DNA of 64,000 nt from Rhodoferax sp. (GTDB lineage Bacteria > Pseudomonadota > Gammaproteobacteria > Burkholderiales > Burkholderiaceae_C): positions 147,483-211,482 of the forward strand of contig SSFF01000001.1 in the NCBI GenBank assembly GCA_008015235.1, given 5' to 3'. Positions 56,893-64,000 of this stretch are shown here, one piece after another; the stretch's first letter is position 1; each line of letters opens with the position of its first letter. The position numbers and the translations under genes are program-made. Under the pieces are notes generated by a model. The model was not told the origin of the DNA and did no database searches. It saw only the letters and a program-made list of their open reading frames with translations.

Positions 56893-58176
56893 ATGAACCA
56901 ACTCCACCTCTTTCTGCCCTGCGCCGCCGGTGTCGAGGAGCTGCTTGCCGCAGAAGTGCACGCCATCACCGGCTACCAGGGCGACGACCTGCGCACGCGC
57001 CGCGGCGGGGTGCTGGTGCGCGGCGCCTGGCGCGACGCCATGCTGCTGAACCTGCACAGCCGCCTGGCCCAGCGCGTGCTGGTGCAGCTGTCCTACACCG
57101 ACTACCGCACCGAGCAGGACCTGTACCGCGCGGCCAGGGCCGTGGCCTGGGAAATCTGGTTTTCGCCCAAGGAAACCATCAAGGTCGAGGTGACGGCGCA
57201 ACACAGTCCGCTCAATTCGCTCAACTTTGCCGCGCTCAAGGTCAAGGACGCGGTGTGCGACCGCTTCCGCGAGAAGGCCCACGACCAGCGCCCCAGCGTG
57301 GACACGCACTGGCCCGACGTGCGTATCTTTGCCCACCTGACCACGGACACCTGCTCGCTCTACATCGACACCTCGGGGGAGCCGCTGTTCAAGCGCGGCT
57401 GGCGTGAAGACAAGGGCGACGCCCCACTGAAGGAAACCCTGGCCGCCGCCATGCTCGCTGCCAGCGGCTGGGCCGACGGCGATGCGGATGGCAACCTGCT
57501 GCCGCTGTACGACCCCTGCTGCGGCAGCGGCACCGTGGCCATCGAGGCAGCCCAGATCGCCTGTCACATTGCGCCGGGCAGCCTGCGCCGCTTTGCCTTC
57601 GAGAAGTTCGTGCCATTCCAGCCGCACGTGTGGGCCGCCATGAAGCAGGAGGCACAGGACGCCGTGGTCAAGCCCGAACCGGGGCAGGACAAGCTCATCT
57701 ATGGCTCGGACGTGTCGCACCGCATGGTGGACTTTGCCCAGCGCAATGCTGAACGCGCCGGTGTCGGTGACGTGATCGAGTTCCGCGGTGGCGATGCCTT
57801 GCAGCGTATGCCGCCGGTGGATGTGGCGGAGACCGGCGGCGGCGTCATGGTGCTCAACCCCCCGTATGGCGAGCGCATCGGCATCGGCGGCGTGGCCGGC
57901 GAGGGTGTACAGGCCCGCTTCGGTCAGCGTGAGATCGCCCACACTGACGACGGTGGCGAGTTCTTCACCCAGCTGGCCGCGCACTGGAAGAAGAACTACA
58001 GCGGCTGGACCGCCTGGATGCTGACGCCCGACCTCAAGCTGCCTTCTCGGATGCGCTTGAAGGAATCGCGCCGGGTGCCGATGTGGAACGGCCCGCTTGA
58101 ATGCCGCCTGTTCCGCTTCGACATGGTCAAGGGCAAGCTGGCCGAACGCAAATCTGCCACTGGCGACGCGGAATGA
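56893..58176 (+). CDS. THUMP-domain 23S rRNA methyltransferase (RlmL N-terminal type)
   Basis: A 427-residue S-adenosylmethionine-dependent enzyme. The N-terminal ferredoxin-like/THUMP RNA-binding region (LFLPCAAGVEELLAAEVHAI, KVEVTAQHSPLNSLNFAALK) is followed by a Rossmann methyltransferase. That domain has LYDPCCGSGTVAIEAAQIA (SAM-binding) and the catalytic NPPYGERIGIG. The architecture fits RlmL/YcbY N-terminal homologues that form m2G in 23S rRNA; the RlmK half is absent. The exact target guanine is inferred. It overlaps the downstream PIN gene by four bases. Confidence 0.9.
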   Translation: MNQLHLFLPCAAGVEELLAAEVHAITGYQGDDLRTRRGGVLVRGAWRDAMLLNLHSRLAQRVLVQLSYTDYRTEQDLYRAARAVAWEIWFSPKETIKVEVTAQHSPLNSLNFAALKVKDAVCDRFREKAHDQRPSVDTHWPDVRIFAHLTTDTCSLYIDTSGEPLFKRGWREDKGDAPLKETLAAAMLAASGWADGDADGNLLPLYDPCCGSGTVAIEAAQIACHIAPGSLRRFAFEKFVPFQPHVWAAMKQEAQDAVVKPEPGQDKLIYGSDVSHRMVDFAQRNAERAGVGDVIEFRGGDALQRMPPVDVAETGGGVMVLNPPYGERIGIGGVAGEGVQARFGQREIAHTDDGGEFFTQLAAHWKKNYSGWTAWMLTPDLKLPSRMRLKESRRVPMWNGPLECRLFRFDMVKGKLAERKSATGDAE

Positions 58177-58610
58177 CGGTGGCCGCGGATGGCGCCGTGG
58201 TGTCAGCGCCCATCGTCATCGACAACAACGTGGTGCTGGACCTGCTGGTGTTTGCCGACCCGGCCACCGCACTGCTGAAAGAACAGCTGGCCGTCGGACG
58301 CTGGCGCTGGATCGCCACGCGCTCCATGCGCGACGAATTGGCGGCAGTGCTGCAGTACCCGCACATGCAGCATGTCATGGCCGGGCGCGGTGTCGATCCC
58401 GATCAGGTGCTGGCGGCGGTCGAGGCTGGCGCCCAGTGGCTGGACCCGGCACCCAAGGCCAGCGTGACCTGCAAGGACAAGGACGACCAGAAATTCATCG
58501 ACCTGGCGGTGCAGCACGGTGCCATGCTGCTGAGCAAGGACAAGGCCGTGCTGTGTATGCGAAAACGGTTGCTGGCCCTTGGCGTACTTGCGCAGATAGC
58601 TATCAAATAA
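58173..58610 (+). CDS. PIN-domain protein, putative toxin family (TIGR00305-like)
   Basis: A 145-residue PIN-fold protein. The first catalytic Asp lies in PIVIDNNVVLDLLVFADP (residues 13-30), the acidic/Ser segment in ATRSMRDELAAVLQYP, and the later acidic cluster in CKDKDDQKFIDLAVQHGAML. PIN proteins are Mg2+-dependent RNases, often toxins, but no antitoxin gene is adjacent. The start overlaps the upstream methyltransferase stop, so the two are co-expressed and a housekeeping RNA role is possible. The last residues (LAQIAIK) are encoded by a dispersed repeat. Confidence 0.85.
   Translation: MTVAADGAVVSAPIVIDNNVVLDLLVFADPATALLKEQLAVGRWRWIATRSMRDELAAVLQYPHMQHVMAGRGVDPDQVLAAVEAGAQWLDPAPKASVTCKDKDDQKFIDLAVQHGAMLLSKDKAVLCMRKRLLALGVLAQIAIK
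58570..58607 (-). repeat. Dispersed repeat copy 8 (3' end of PIN gene)
   Basis: The minus strand reads TATTTGATAGCTATCTGCGC then AAGTACGCCAAGGGCCAGC, matching the family order with a weaker 3' half. It overlaps the last dozen codons of the PIN gene in antisense orientation. Confidence 0.55.
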
Positions 58611-58628
58611 ATAGCGTAAGGGGTCGGG

Positions 58629-60293
58629 CTAGGCGGCCCGCACTTCGTGCTCCAGCACCCTGGCATCGGTGTGTGGCAAGCCAAAACTGTCGGCGCTGGC
58701 CCGGGGCCAGCTGTGGCGGTAGATCAGCGGCAGGGCCTGCAAGTCGCTCTCCAGCAGGGCTCGGTCGGGCAACTGGGTCAGGATCATCTGCGCCAGTGAC
58801 TTGACCTTGTGGTCGGTGGAGCGGCGCACGATGTGGTGGGCCGTGATCTCGTTGGGGTGCTGCAGCCCCGCAGCCTGCACCAGTTCCTTTAGTGCATGCA
58901 GGGTTTGCTGGTGGAAGTTTTTCACGCGCTGGGCCTTGTCGCCCACCACCAGCGCCTTCTGGCGCACCGTGTCCTGCGTGGCCACACCGGTGGGGCAGTG
59001 GCCGGTGTGGCAGGTCTGGGCCTGCAGGCAGCCCAGCGCAAACATGAAGCCGCGCGCGCTGTTGCACCAGTCGGCCCCCAGCGCCATCAGGCGCGCAATG
59101 TCGAAGGCGCTGACCACCTTGCCAGCGCAGCCCACGCGCACCTTGTCGCGCAGGCCCACGCCGCGCAGCGTGTTGTGCACCAGCAGCAGGCCCTCCTGCA
59201 AGGGTGATCCCATGTGGTTGATGAACTCCAGCGGTGCCGCGCCGGTGCCGCCCTCGGCGCCGTCCACCACCACGAAGTCGGGCGTGATGCCGGTGGCCAG
59301 CATGGCCTTGACCATGGCAAACCACTCCCAGGGGTGGCCGATGCACAGCTTGAAGCCCACCGGCTTGCCTCCCGAGAGTTCGCGCAGGCGCTCGATGAAG
59401 TGCATCATCTCCATGGGGGTGGAAAAGGCGCTGTGCGAAGCCGGTGACACGCAGTCCACGCCCACCGGCACGCCACGTGCCTCGGCAATTTCGGGTGTGA
59501 CCTTGGCACCAGGAAGCACACCGCCATGGCCGGGCTTGGCGCCCTGACTCAGCTTGATCTCGATCATCTTCACCTGCGGCTCGCGGGCGTTGGCGGCAAA
59601 CTTCTCGGCGTTGAACGTGCCGTCGTCGTTGCGGCAGCCGAAGTAGCCCGAGCCGATTTCCCAGATCAGGTCGCCGCCGTGGGTACGGTGGTGCTTGGAG
59701 ATCGAGCCTTCCCCTGTGTCGTGGGCAAAGCCGCCCATCTTCGCGCCCTTGTTGAGCGACAGGATGGCGTTGGCGCTCAGTGCACCGAAGCTCATGGCCG
59801 AGATATTGAATACGCTCAAGCTGTAGGGCTGTGCCCGCCCCCCGCCGACCAGCACCCGGAAGTCGTGCGAATCCAGGTGCGTGGGCGAGACCGAGTGGTT
59901 CATCCACTCGTAGCCTTCCTGGTGCACGTCGAGCTGGGTGCCGAAGGGGCGCTTGTCCGAATCGCCCTTGGCGCGCTGGTACACCAGGCTGCGCTGGGCG
60001 CGCGAAAAGGGGTGCGCTTCGGTGTCGCTCTCGATGAAGTACTGGCGGATTTCGGGGCGTATGAACTCCAGTGCAAAACGCAGGTGGCCGATGATGGGGT
60101 AGTTGCGCAGGATCGAGCGCTTGGCCTGGCGCAGGTCGTACACCCCCACTGCCACCAGCAGGCTGCACAGCAGCAGGGTGGGCCAGCCCACGCCAAAGGC
60201 AAGGACACTGAACAGGCTCAGCAACAGTCCGAAGGCGCTCAGGGCCAGGGCGGTGTAGCGGACCGGGAAGATGGCGTCGAGGGTGTGCAGCAT
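58629..60293 (-). CDS. FMN-binding glutamate synthase family protein
   Basis: A 554-residue membrane-anchored flavoprotein. Two N-terminal membrane helices (ALALSAFGLLLSLFSVLAFG and TLLLCSLLVAVGVYDL) precede a TIM-barrel FMN domain like the central domain of glutamate synthase: FNISAMSFGALSANAILSLN, GGDLIWEIGSGYFGC, SQGAKPGHGGVLPGAKV, VVVDGAEGGTGAAPLEF. The iron-sulphur motif C-x5-C-x4-C occurs in CLQAQTCHTGHCPTGVATQD. The amidotransferase domain is absent, so it is not a complete glutamate synthase; the true substrate is unknown. The ATG at 60293 precedes the first membrane helix. Confidence 0.9.
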   Translation of the reverse strand: MLHTLDAIFPVRYTALALSAFGLLLSLFSVLAFGVGWPTLLLCSLLVAVGVYDLRQAKRSILRNYPIIGHLRFALEFIRPEIRQYFIESDTEAHPFSRAQRSLVYQRAKGDSDKRPFGTQLDVHQEGYEWMNHSVSPTHLDSHDFRVLVGGGRAQPYSLSVFNISAMSFGALSANAILSLNKGAKMGGFAHDTGEGSISKHHRTHGGDLIWEIGSGYFGCRNDDGTFNAEKFAANAREPQVKMIEIKLSQGAKPGHGGVLPGAKVTPEIAEARGVPVGVDCVSPASHSAFSTPMEMMHFIERLRELSGGKPVGFKLCIGHPWEWFAMVKAMLATGITPDFVVVDGAEGGTGAAPLEFINHMGSPLQEGLLLVHNTLRGVGLRDKVRVGCAGKVVSAFDIARLMALGADWCNSARGFMFALGCLQAQTCHTGHCPTGVATQDTVRQKALVVGDKAQRVKNFHQQTLHALKELVQAAGLQHPNEITAHHIVRRSTDHKVKSLAQMILTQLPDRALLESDLQALPLIYRHSWPRASADSFGLPHTDARVLEHEVRAA

Positions 60294-60385
60294 GGCTGCA
60301 ACATAACAGCCCTGCACGCCTTTGCCCACGGGGTTTGCCTTAGCATGCAGCACTTTTTTCACACTTTCGCAAGGCGATTGTCGGC

Positions 60386-61717
60386 ATGAACACCTCTGCA
60401 CCACCACCAGCCCCCAGCTTCTGGCAGGCTTTCGTCTATTGGCTGCAGCTGGGCTTTGTGTCTTTCGGCGGTCCGGCCGGGCAGATCGCCCTGATGCGCG
60501 AAGATCTGGTGGAGCGCAAGCGCTGGATTTCGGAGCGCCGTTTCCTGCACGCCCTCAACTACTGCATGGTGCTTCCCGGGCCCGAAGCCCAGCAACTGGC
60601 CACCTACATCGGCTGGTTGATGCACCGCACCTGGGGCGGCATCGTCGCCGGGGGGCTGTTCGTGCTGCCATCCTGGTTCATTCTGATGGGCCTGTCCTGG
60701 GTCTACATGGCCTACGGCGATGTGCACGTGGTGGCCGGTGTCTTCTACGGCATCAAGCCGGCCGTCACGGCCATTGTGGTCTCGGCGGCCTGGCGCATCA
60801 GCACGCGGGCTTTGCGTACGCCGCTGCTGTGGGGCGTGGCGCTGGCCGCCTTTGTGGCCATCTTTGCCTGGCAACTGCCGTTTCCACTCATCGTGCTGGC
60901 GGCCGGGATCATTGGTTATGGCGGTGGGCGCTGGGCCCCCGCGCAACTGGCCGTGGGGACGGGCCACGCGGCGGCCACTCTGGCGCACAGCCCTGCCGTC
61001 ATCGACGACGACACGCCGCCTCCGGCGCATGCCCGCTTTGCCTGGGGCCGTCTGGCGCGTGTGCTGCTGGTCTGCCTGGGGCTGTGGGCGGTCGCCCTGG
61101 GGGCCCTTGCCATCGTCTACGGCTGGAACGCCGTGCTGACCCAGATGGCCTGGTTCTTCACCAAGGCAGCCTTGCTGACCTTTGGCGGCGCCTATGCGGT
61201 GCTGCCCTATGTGTTCCAGGGCGCGGTCGACCATTTCCACTGGCTCACGGCCGCGCAGATGATGGACGGCCTGGCCCTGGGTGAAACCACGCCGGGACCG
61301 CTGATCATGGTGGTGTCCTTTGTCGGCTTTGTCGGGGGCTGGTCGCAGGCCCTCTTTGGCGAAGAATCGCGGCTGCTGGCAGGCTTGGTGGCGGGTGCGG
61401 TGGTCACGTTCTTCACTTTCCTGCCTTCGTTCTTCTTCATCTTCTTGGGCTCGCCGCTGATCGAGTCCACCCATGGCAACCTGCACTTCACGGCGCCGCT
61501 GGCCGGCATCACGGCTGCGGTGGTGGGTGTCATTGTGAACCTGGCGCTGTTCTTTGCCTGGCATGTGCTCTGGCCTCAGGGCCTGGGGGCCGGTTTCGAG
61601 TGGCGCGCTGCGCTGATTGGTCTGGGAGCCGCCCTGGCCCTGTTCCGCTACCAAGTGGGCGTCATCCCCGTGGTAGTGGTTAGTGGCCTGGCGGGGCTGT
61701 CGTTGTCACAGCTCTGA
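60386..61717 (+). CDS. chrA: Chromate transporter ChrA family
   Basis: A 443-residue two-repeat CHR transporter with ten to twelve membrane helices. Each repeat carries the family motif: FVSFGGPAGQIALM (near residue 24) and LTFGGAYAVLPYVFQ (near residue 265), with ALNYCMVLPGPEAQQLATYI and GLALGETTPGPLIMVVSFVG. ChrA proteins expel chromate, probably with proton coupling, and some move sulfate. There is no chrB regulator nearby. It is divergent from the glutamate-synthase-like gene. Confidence 0.93.
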   Translation: MNTSAPPPAPSFWQAFVYWLQLGFVSFGGPAGQIALMREDLVERKRWISERRFLHALNYCMVLPGPEAQQLATYIGWLMHRTWGGIVAGGLFVLPSWFILMGLSWVYMAYGDVHVVAGVFYGIKPAVTAIVVSAAWRISTRALRTPLLWGVALAAFVAIFAWQLPFPLIVLAAGIIGYGGGRWAPAQLAVGTGHAAATLAHSPAVIDDDTPPPAHARFAWGRLARVLLVCLGLWAVALGALAIVYGWNAVLTQMAWFFTKAALLTFGGAYAVLPYVFQGAVDHFHWLTAAQMMDGLALGETTPGPLIMVVSFVGFVGGWSQALFGEESRLLAGLVAGAVVTFFTFLPSFFFIFLGSPLIESTHGNLHFTAPLAGITAAVVGVIVNLALFFAWHVLWPQGLGAGFEWRAALIGLGAALALFRYQVGVIPVVVVSGLAGLSLSQL

Positions 61718-61767
61718 GGGCTTGGCAACGGCAGGCACAATAGCGCCCTTCCTATGCAAGGCTTGCC

Positions 61768-62562
61768 ATGACCACCACCCCCGACACCCGCCCGCCCGAA
61801 GTCACGCCCGACGAATTCGACGAAATCGACGCCATCCTCGACGAGCTGCGCACACGCTTTGACGAAACCCCGCAGTGGGAGTTCTGCGACGGCTTCCTGG
61901 CCGCCGTGCTGTGCTGCCGCGAGCACCTGGACGAGGCCGAAGTGCTCGACGTGCTGCTGGGCATTGGCGAGGGGGAGGGCAGCGAAGGCAGTTTTGCCGA
62001 TGACGCGCAGCGTGCGCGTTTCCTCGAACTCTGGGCCAAGCGCCGCACCCAGGTGGCCCACGCGCTCGACGCCGCCGTTGACCGGCTCGACGACGACGGT
62101 GCCTACCAGCCCGACGTGGTCGACGTGCGCGGTGCTGTGGCCCGCATGAGCGAAGAAGAGCGCGCCGCCCTGCCGCAGGGCGAGCCACTGCCGTCCTACG
62201 CCCAGGTGTGGGCACTGGGTTTCATGTTCGCGGTGGAAGCCTGGCCCGAGGCCTGGGAGCTGCCGCGTGACAAGGAAGTGGCTTCGGTCATGGACGCGGC
62301 GCTGGAATCCATCGTGGCCCTCACCGAAGAAGACACCGGCAAGATGGAAGTCTCGCCCTACAGTGACGAAGACCCACCGAGCATGAGCCAGCAGCGCGTG
62401 GACGACTTTGCCAGCGCCATCTGGGGCGTGTACGACCTGCGCCAGATCGGTCGCTCGCTGGGCCCGCGCGTGGAGCCCATTCGCAAAGCGGCCGAGCCTG
62501 GCCGCAACGACCCTTGCCCCTGCGGCAGCGGCAAGAAATACAAGAAGTGCTGTGGCGCCTAG
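61768..62562 (+). CDS. YecA/UPF0149 protein with SEC-C metal-binding motif
   Basis: A 264-residue acidic helical protein of the YecA/UPF0149 type ([40 protein letters not shown]). It ends in the SEC-C motif [19 protein letters not shown], a zinc-binding tail like that of SecA. In E. coli YecA the motif binds metal and ribosomes. Placement 50 bases after chrA suggests only accidental linkage. The detailed role is unknown. Confidence 0.9.
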   Translation: MTTTPDTRPPEVTPDEFDEIDAILDELRTRFDETPQWEFCDGFLAAVLCCREHLDEAEVLDVLLGIGEGEGSEGSFADDAQRARFLELWAKRRTQVAHALDAAVDRLDDDGAYQPDVVDVRGAVARMSEEERAALPQGEPLPSYAQVWALGFMFAVEAWPEAWELPRDKEVASVMDAALESIVALTEEDTGKMEVSPYSDEDPPSMSQQRVDDFASAIWGVYDLRQIGRSLGPRVEPIRKAAEPGRNDPCPCGSGKKYKKCCGA

Positions 62563-62656
62563 GCGAGCAGGGTAATCCCTGTGGCCGCTGCGGCGTAGCC
62601 ATCGTAGGCTGCTCCACCCACGTGAATCGTGGTTATGTTCAATTCAAGGAGTAGCG

Positions 62657-63658
62657 ATGTTGACGTCGTTGAAGATTGGCAAGCGCCTCGGTTTGGCGTT
62701 TGGGGCGGTGCTGTTGCTGCTGGTGTTGGTCAGTGCGGTGGCGGTTAAGGGCATCAACAGCGTCGGGGCACAGGTTGAAGGTATTTTCAACAACAGCCTG
62801 CTGCCGAGTCAGGCATTGGCGAAAATGCAGAACCTGTCCCAGCGCAACCGCATCCTGGCCATGGACATGATCATGAACCCGGACCTCGACAACGTAAAAA
62901 AGCGGGCCGAGGAGCAAGTGAAGAACAGCGCCGAGATCAACCAGGCGTGGCAGGACTACCTGAAAAGCGAGCGCAACGCCGAAGAGCTGCAGCTGCAACC
63001 GGTGTTGGAGCAGGCCATGGCTGCCTACCGCAACGAGGGGCTGACACCGGCCCGCGAGGCGAGCTTGGCCGGTAACCCGGATGCCGCGCTGGGCATCTAC
63101 AAGGACAAGATCAGTCCGCTGGCGCCAAAGTATTTCGAAACCTTGGCCCGGTTGATTGCGATTCAGATCGAACTGGCCGAAGCCAGCCGCAAGGAGGCCG
63201 ACGCGGTGCGCTCCAGCTCAGACGCCTGGACCATCGGCATGGCCTTGACGGCCATCGTGCTGGGGGCCGGCCTGGCCTATGCCAACACCCGTTCCATTGT
63301 CGGGCCGGTGGAAGAAGCGGTGGCACTGGCCCAAGCCGTGGCCCAGGGTGACTTGGCACGCGAGGTCACGGTGTCCGGCAAGGACGAGGTGGCCGATTTG
63401 CTGCAGGCCCTGAAGTCGATGCAGGAGAGTCTGGCACGCGTGGTGACCAGCGTGCGTAGCGGCTCTGAAAGTGTGGCCATGGCCAGCGCCGAGATCGCCC
63501 AGGGCAACAACGACCTCTCGGCCCGTACCGAGCAGCAAGCGGCTGCGGTCGAGGAGACCTCTGCCTCCATGGCGGAATTGGGTGGCACGGTGAACCAGAA
63601 TGCCGATGCCGCCCGCCAGGCCAACCAATTGGCCACCACGGCGTCGAGCGTGGCGGTG
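62657..63658 (+). pseudogene. Methyl-accepting chemotaxis protein, broken at a fold-back junction
   Basis: The ATG at 62657, with AAGGAG upstream, starts a Tar-like receptor. Membrane helices lie near residues 10-31 and 195-215, with a helical periplasmic sensor between them. HAMP ([20 protein letters not shown]) and the first methylation helix ([20 protein letters not shown]) follow. At base 63658 the coding sense breaks off: the next bases are the reverse complement of the receptor's own distal domain. The frame stays open but is nonsense to the window end. As it stands the gene lacks the CheA/CheW-binding tip. It may be a real rearrangement or an assembly artefact. Confidence 0.75.
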
Positions 63659-64000
63659 ATGAGGGTCTTGATTTCCTTGGCGGCTTCGGCCGAACGTCCG
63701 GCCAAAGCACGCACTTCCGAGGCGACGACGGCAAAGCCGCGTCCCTGTTCTCCGGCACGGGCGGCTTCCACCGCCGCGTTCAGGGCCAGGATGTTGGTCT
63801 GGAAGGCAATGCCGTCGATGACGGAGATGATGTCGGCGATCTTCTGGCTGGAGGCGTTGATGTCCTTCATGGTCTCGACCACGCGGCCAACGACTTCACC
63901 ACCTTGCACCGCCACGCTCGACGCCGTGGTGGCCAATTGGTTGGCCTGGCGGGCGGCATCGGCATTCTGGTTCACCGTGCCACCCAATTCCGCCATGGAG
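63565..64000. repeat. Inverted repeat, 94-bp perfect arms (63565-63658 and 63907-64000)
   Basis: Base 63565 pairs with 64000 and each following base pairs inward without mismatch to 63658/63907. The arms encode the same stretch of receptor (SMAELGG to SSVAV) on opposite strands. Identity at third codon positions implies the same gene copied, not two diverged receptors. The right arm ends at the window edge, so its full extent is unknown. Confidence 0.95.
63659..64000 (-). pseudogene. Inverted chemoreceptor signalling-domain fragment
   Basis: On the minus strand this reads [20 protein letters not shown] onward to [35 protein letters not shown] and [20 protein letters not shown], ending KEIKTLIT at the junction. 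It is the part that should follow residue 334 of the plus-strand receptor, but reversed. It lacks both a complete 5' end (beyond the window) and its 3' end. Confidence 0.85.

Noticed and set aside
63277..63996. Minus-strand 239-codon frame resembling a complete chemoreceptor domain
   Set aside because: After KTLIT it reads antisense through the left repeat arm and the plus-strand receptor; it is a chimera produced by the fold-back.

Overview
The window is about 64 kb of GC-rich, gene-dense bacterial chromosome. Gene content and order point to a betaproteobacterium, most likely a member of the Comamonadaceae (Rhodoferax/Acidovorax/Polaromonas-like). The evidence is a PhaM-type granule protein, DUF3567, the recG-oxyR-ubiA and lptA-lptB-rpoN gene orders, a UrtABCDE urea transporter, and short dispersed repeats of a kind I recall from this family. 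No rRNA, tRNA, insertion sequence, CRISPR array or prophage was seen. No gap between genes exceeds 300 bases.

1-3.7 kb: a truncated periplasmic solute-binding protein, a small exported protein, a RibD-C/DHFR-like reductase, a chemoreceptor and an acyl-CoA thioesterase. 3.8-23.7 kb: a split urea locus. ureA-ureJ-ureB-ureC and ureE-ureF-ureG lie on the minus strand, separated by an antiparallel AbrB/Doc toxin-antitoxin pair. Divergent from ureA is a 1147-residue hybrid histidine kinase whose N-terminal half is an NCS1 (purine/cytosine/allantoin-type) permease. It is followed by a LuxR-type response regulator, a PAS-GAF-GGDEF-EAL protein, a small soluble chemoreceptor-like protein, the urea ABC transporter urtABCDE and, facing back, ureD. 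Sequence matches to sigma-54 promoters precede ureA and the GGDEF-EAL gene, with a weaker one before ureD. rpoN itself lies at 55.3 kb.

23.7-33.5 kb: housekeeping and metabolic genes (a GlcD-type FAD oxidase, a LysR regulator, phosphatidylserine decarboxylase, a chemoreceptor, purU, DUF3567, DUF3108, an FAH-family enzyme, MarC and a DksA-like protein). 33.6-39.8 kb: a probable metal (copper?) acquisition cluster with two DUF2946 proteins, YcnI, PCu(A)C, a copper-uptake-associated protein, a Crp/Fnr regulator with an FNR-like cysteine cluster, and a FecBCD-like ABC transporter. An FNR-like palindrome lies at its head.

39.9-64 kb: phaM, a chemoreceptor with a CheR/CheB docking pentapeptide, a DUF2249 protein, tgt-queA, recG, an SRPBCC protein, oxyR, ubiA, psiF, argS, a SPOR protein, dsbA, lptA-lptB-rpoN, an RlmL-like methyltransferase overlapping a PIN-domain gene, an FMN glutamate-synthase-like protein, a chromate transporter, a YecA/SEC-C protein, and a chemoreceptor that is broken near the window end by a fold-back inverted repeat.

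The most unusual features are the urea sensing/c-di-GMP/chemotaxis module, the toxin-antitoxin pair inside the urease operon, a dispersed repeat of about 45 bp that forms parts of coding sequences (including two signal peptides in the same reading frame), and the fold-back junction at 63658.
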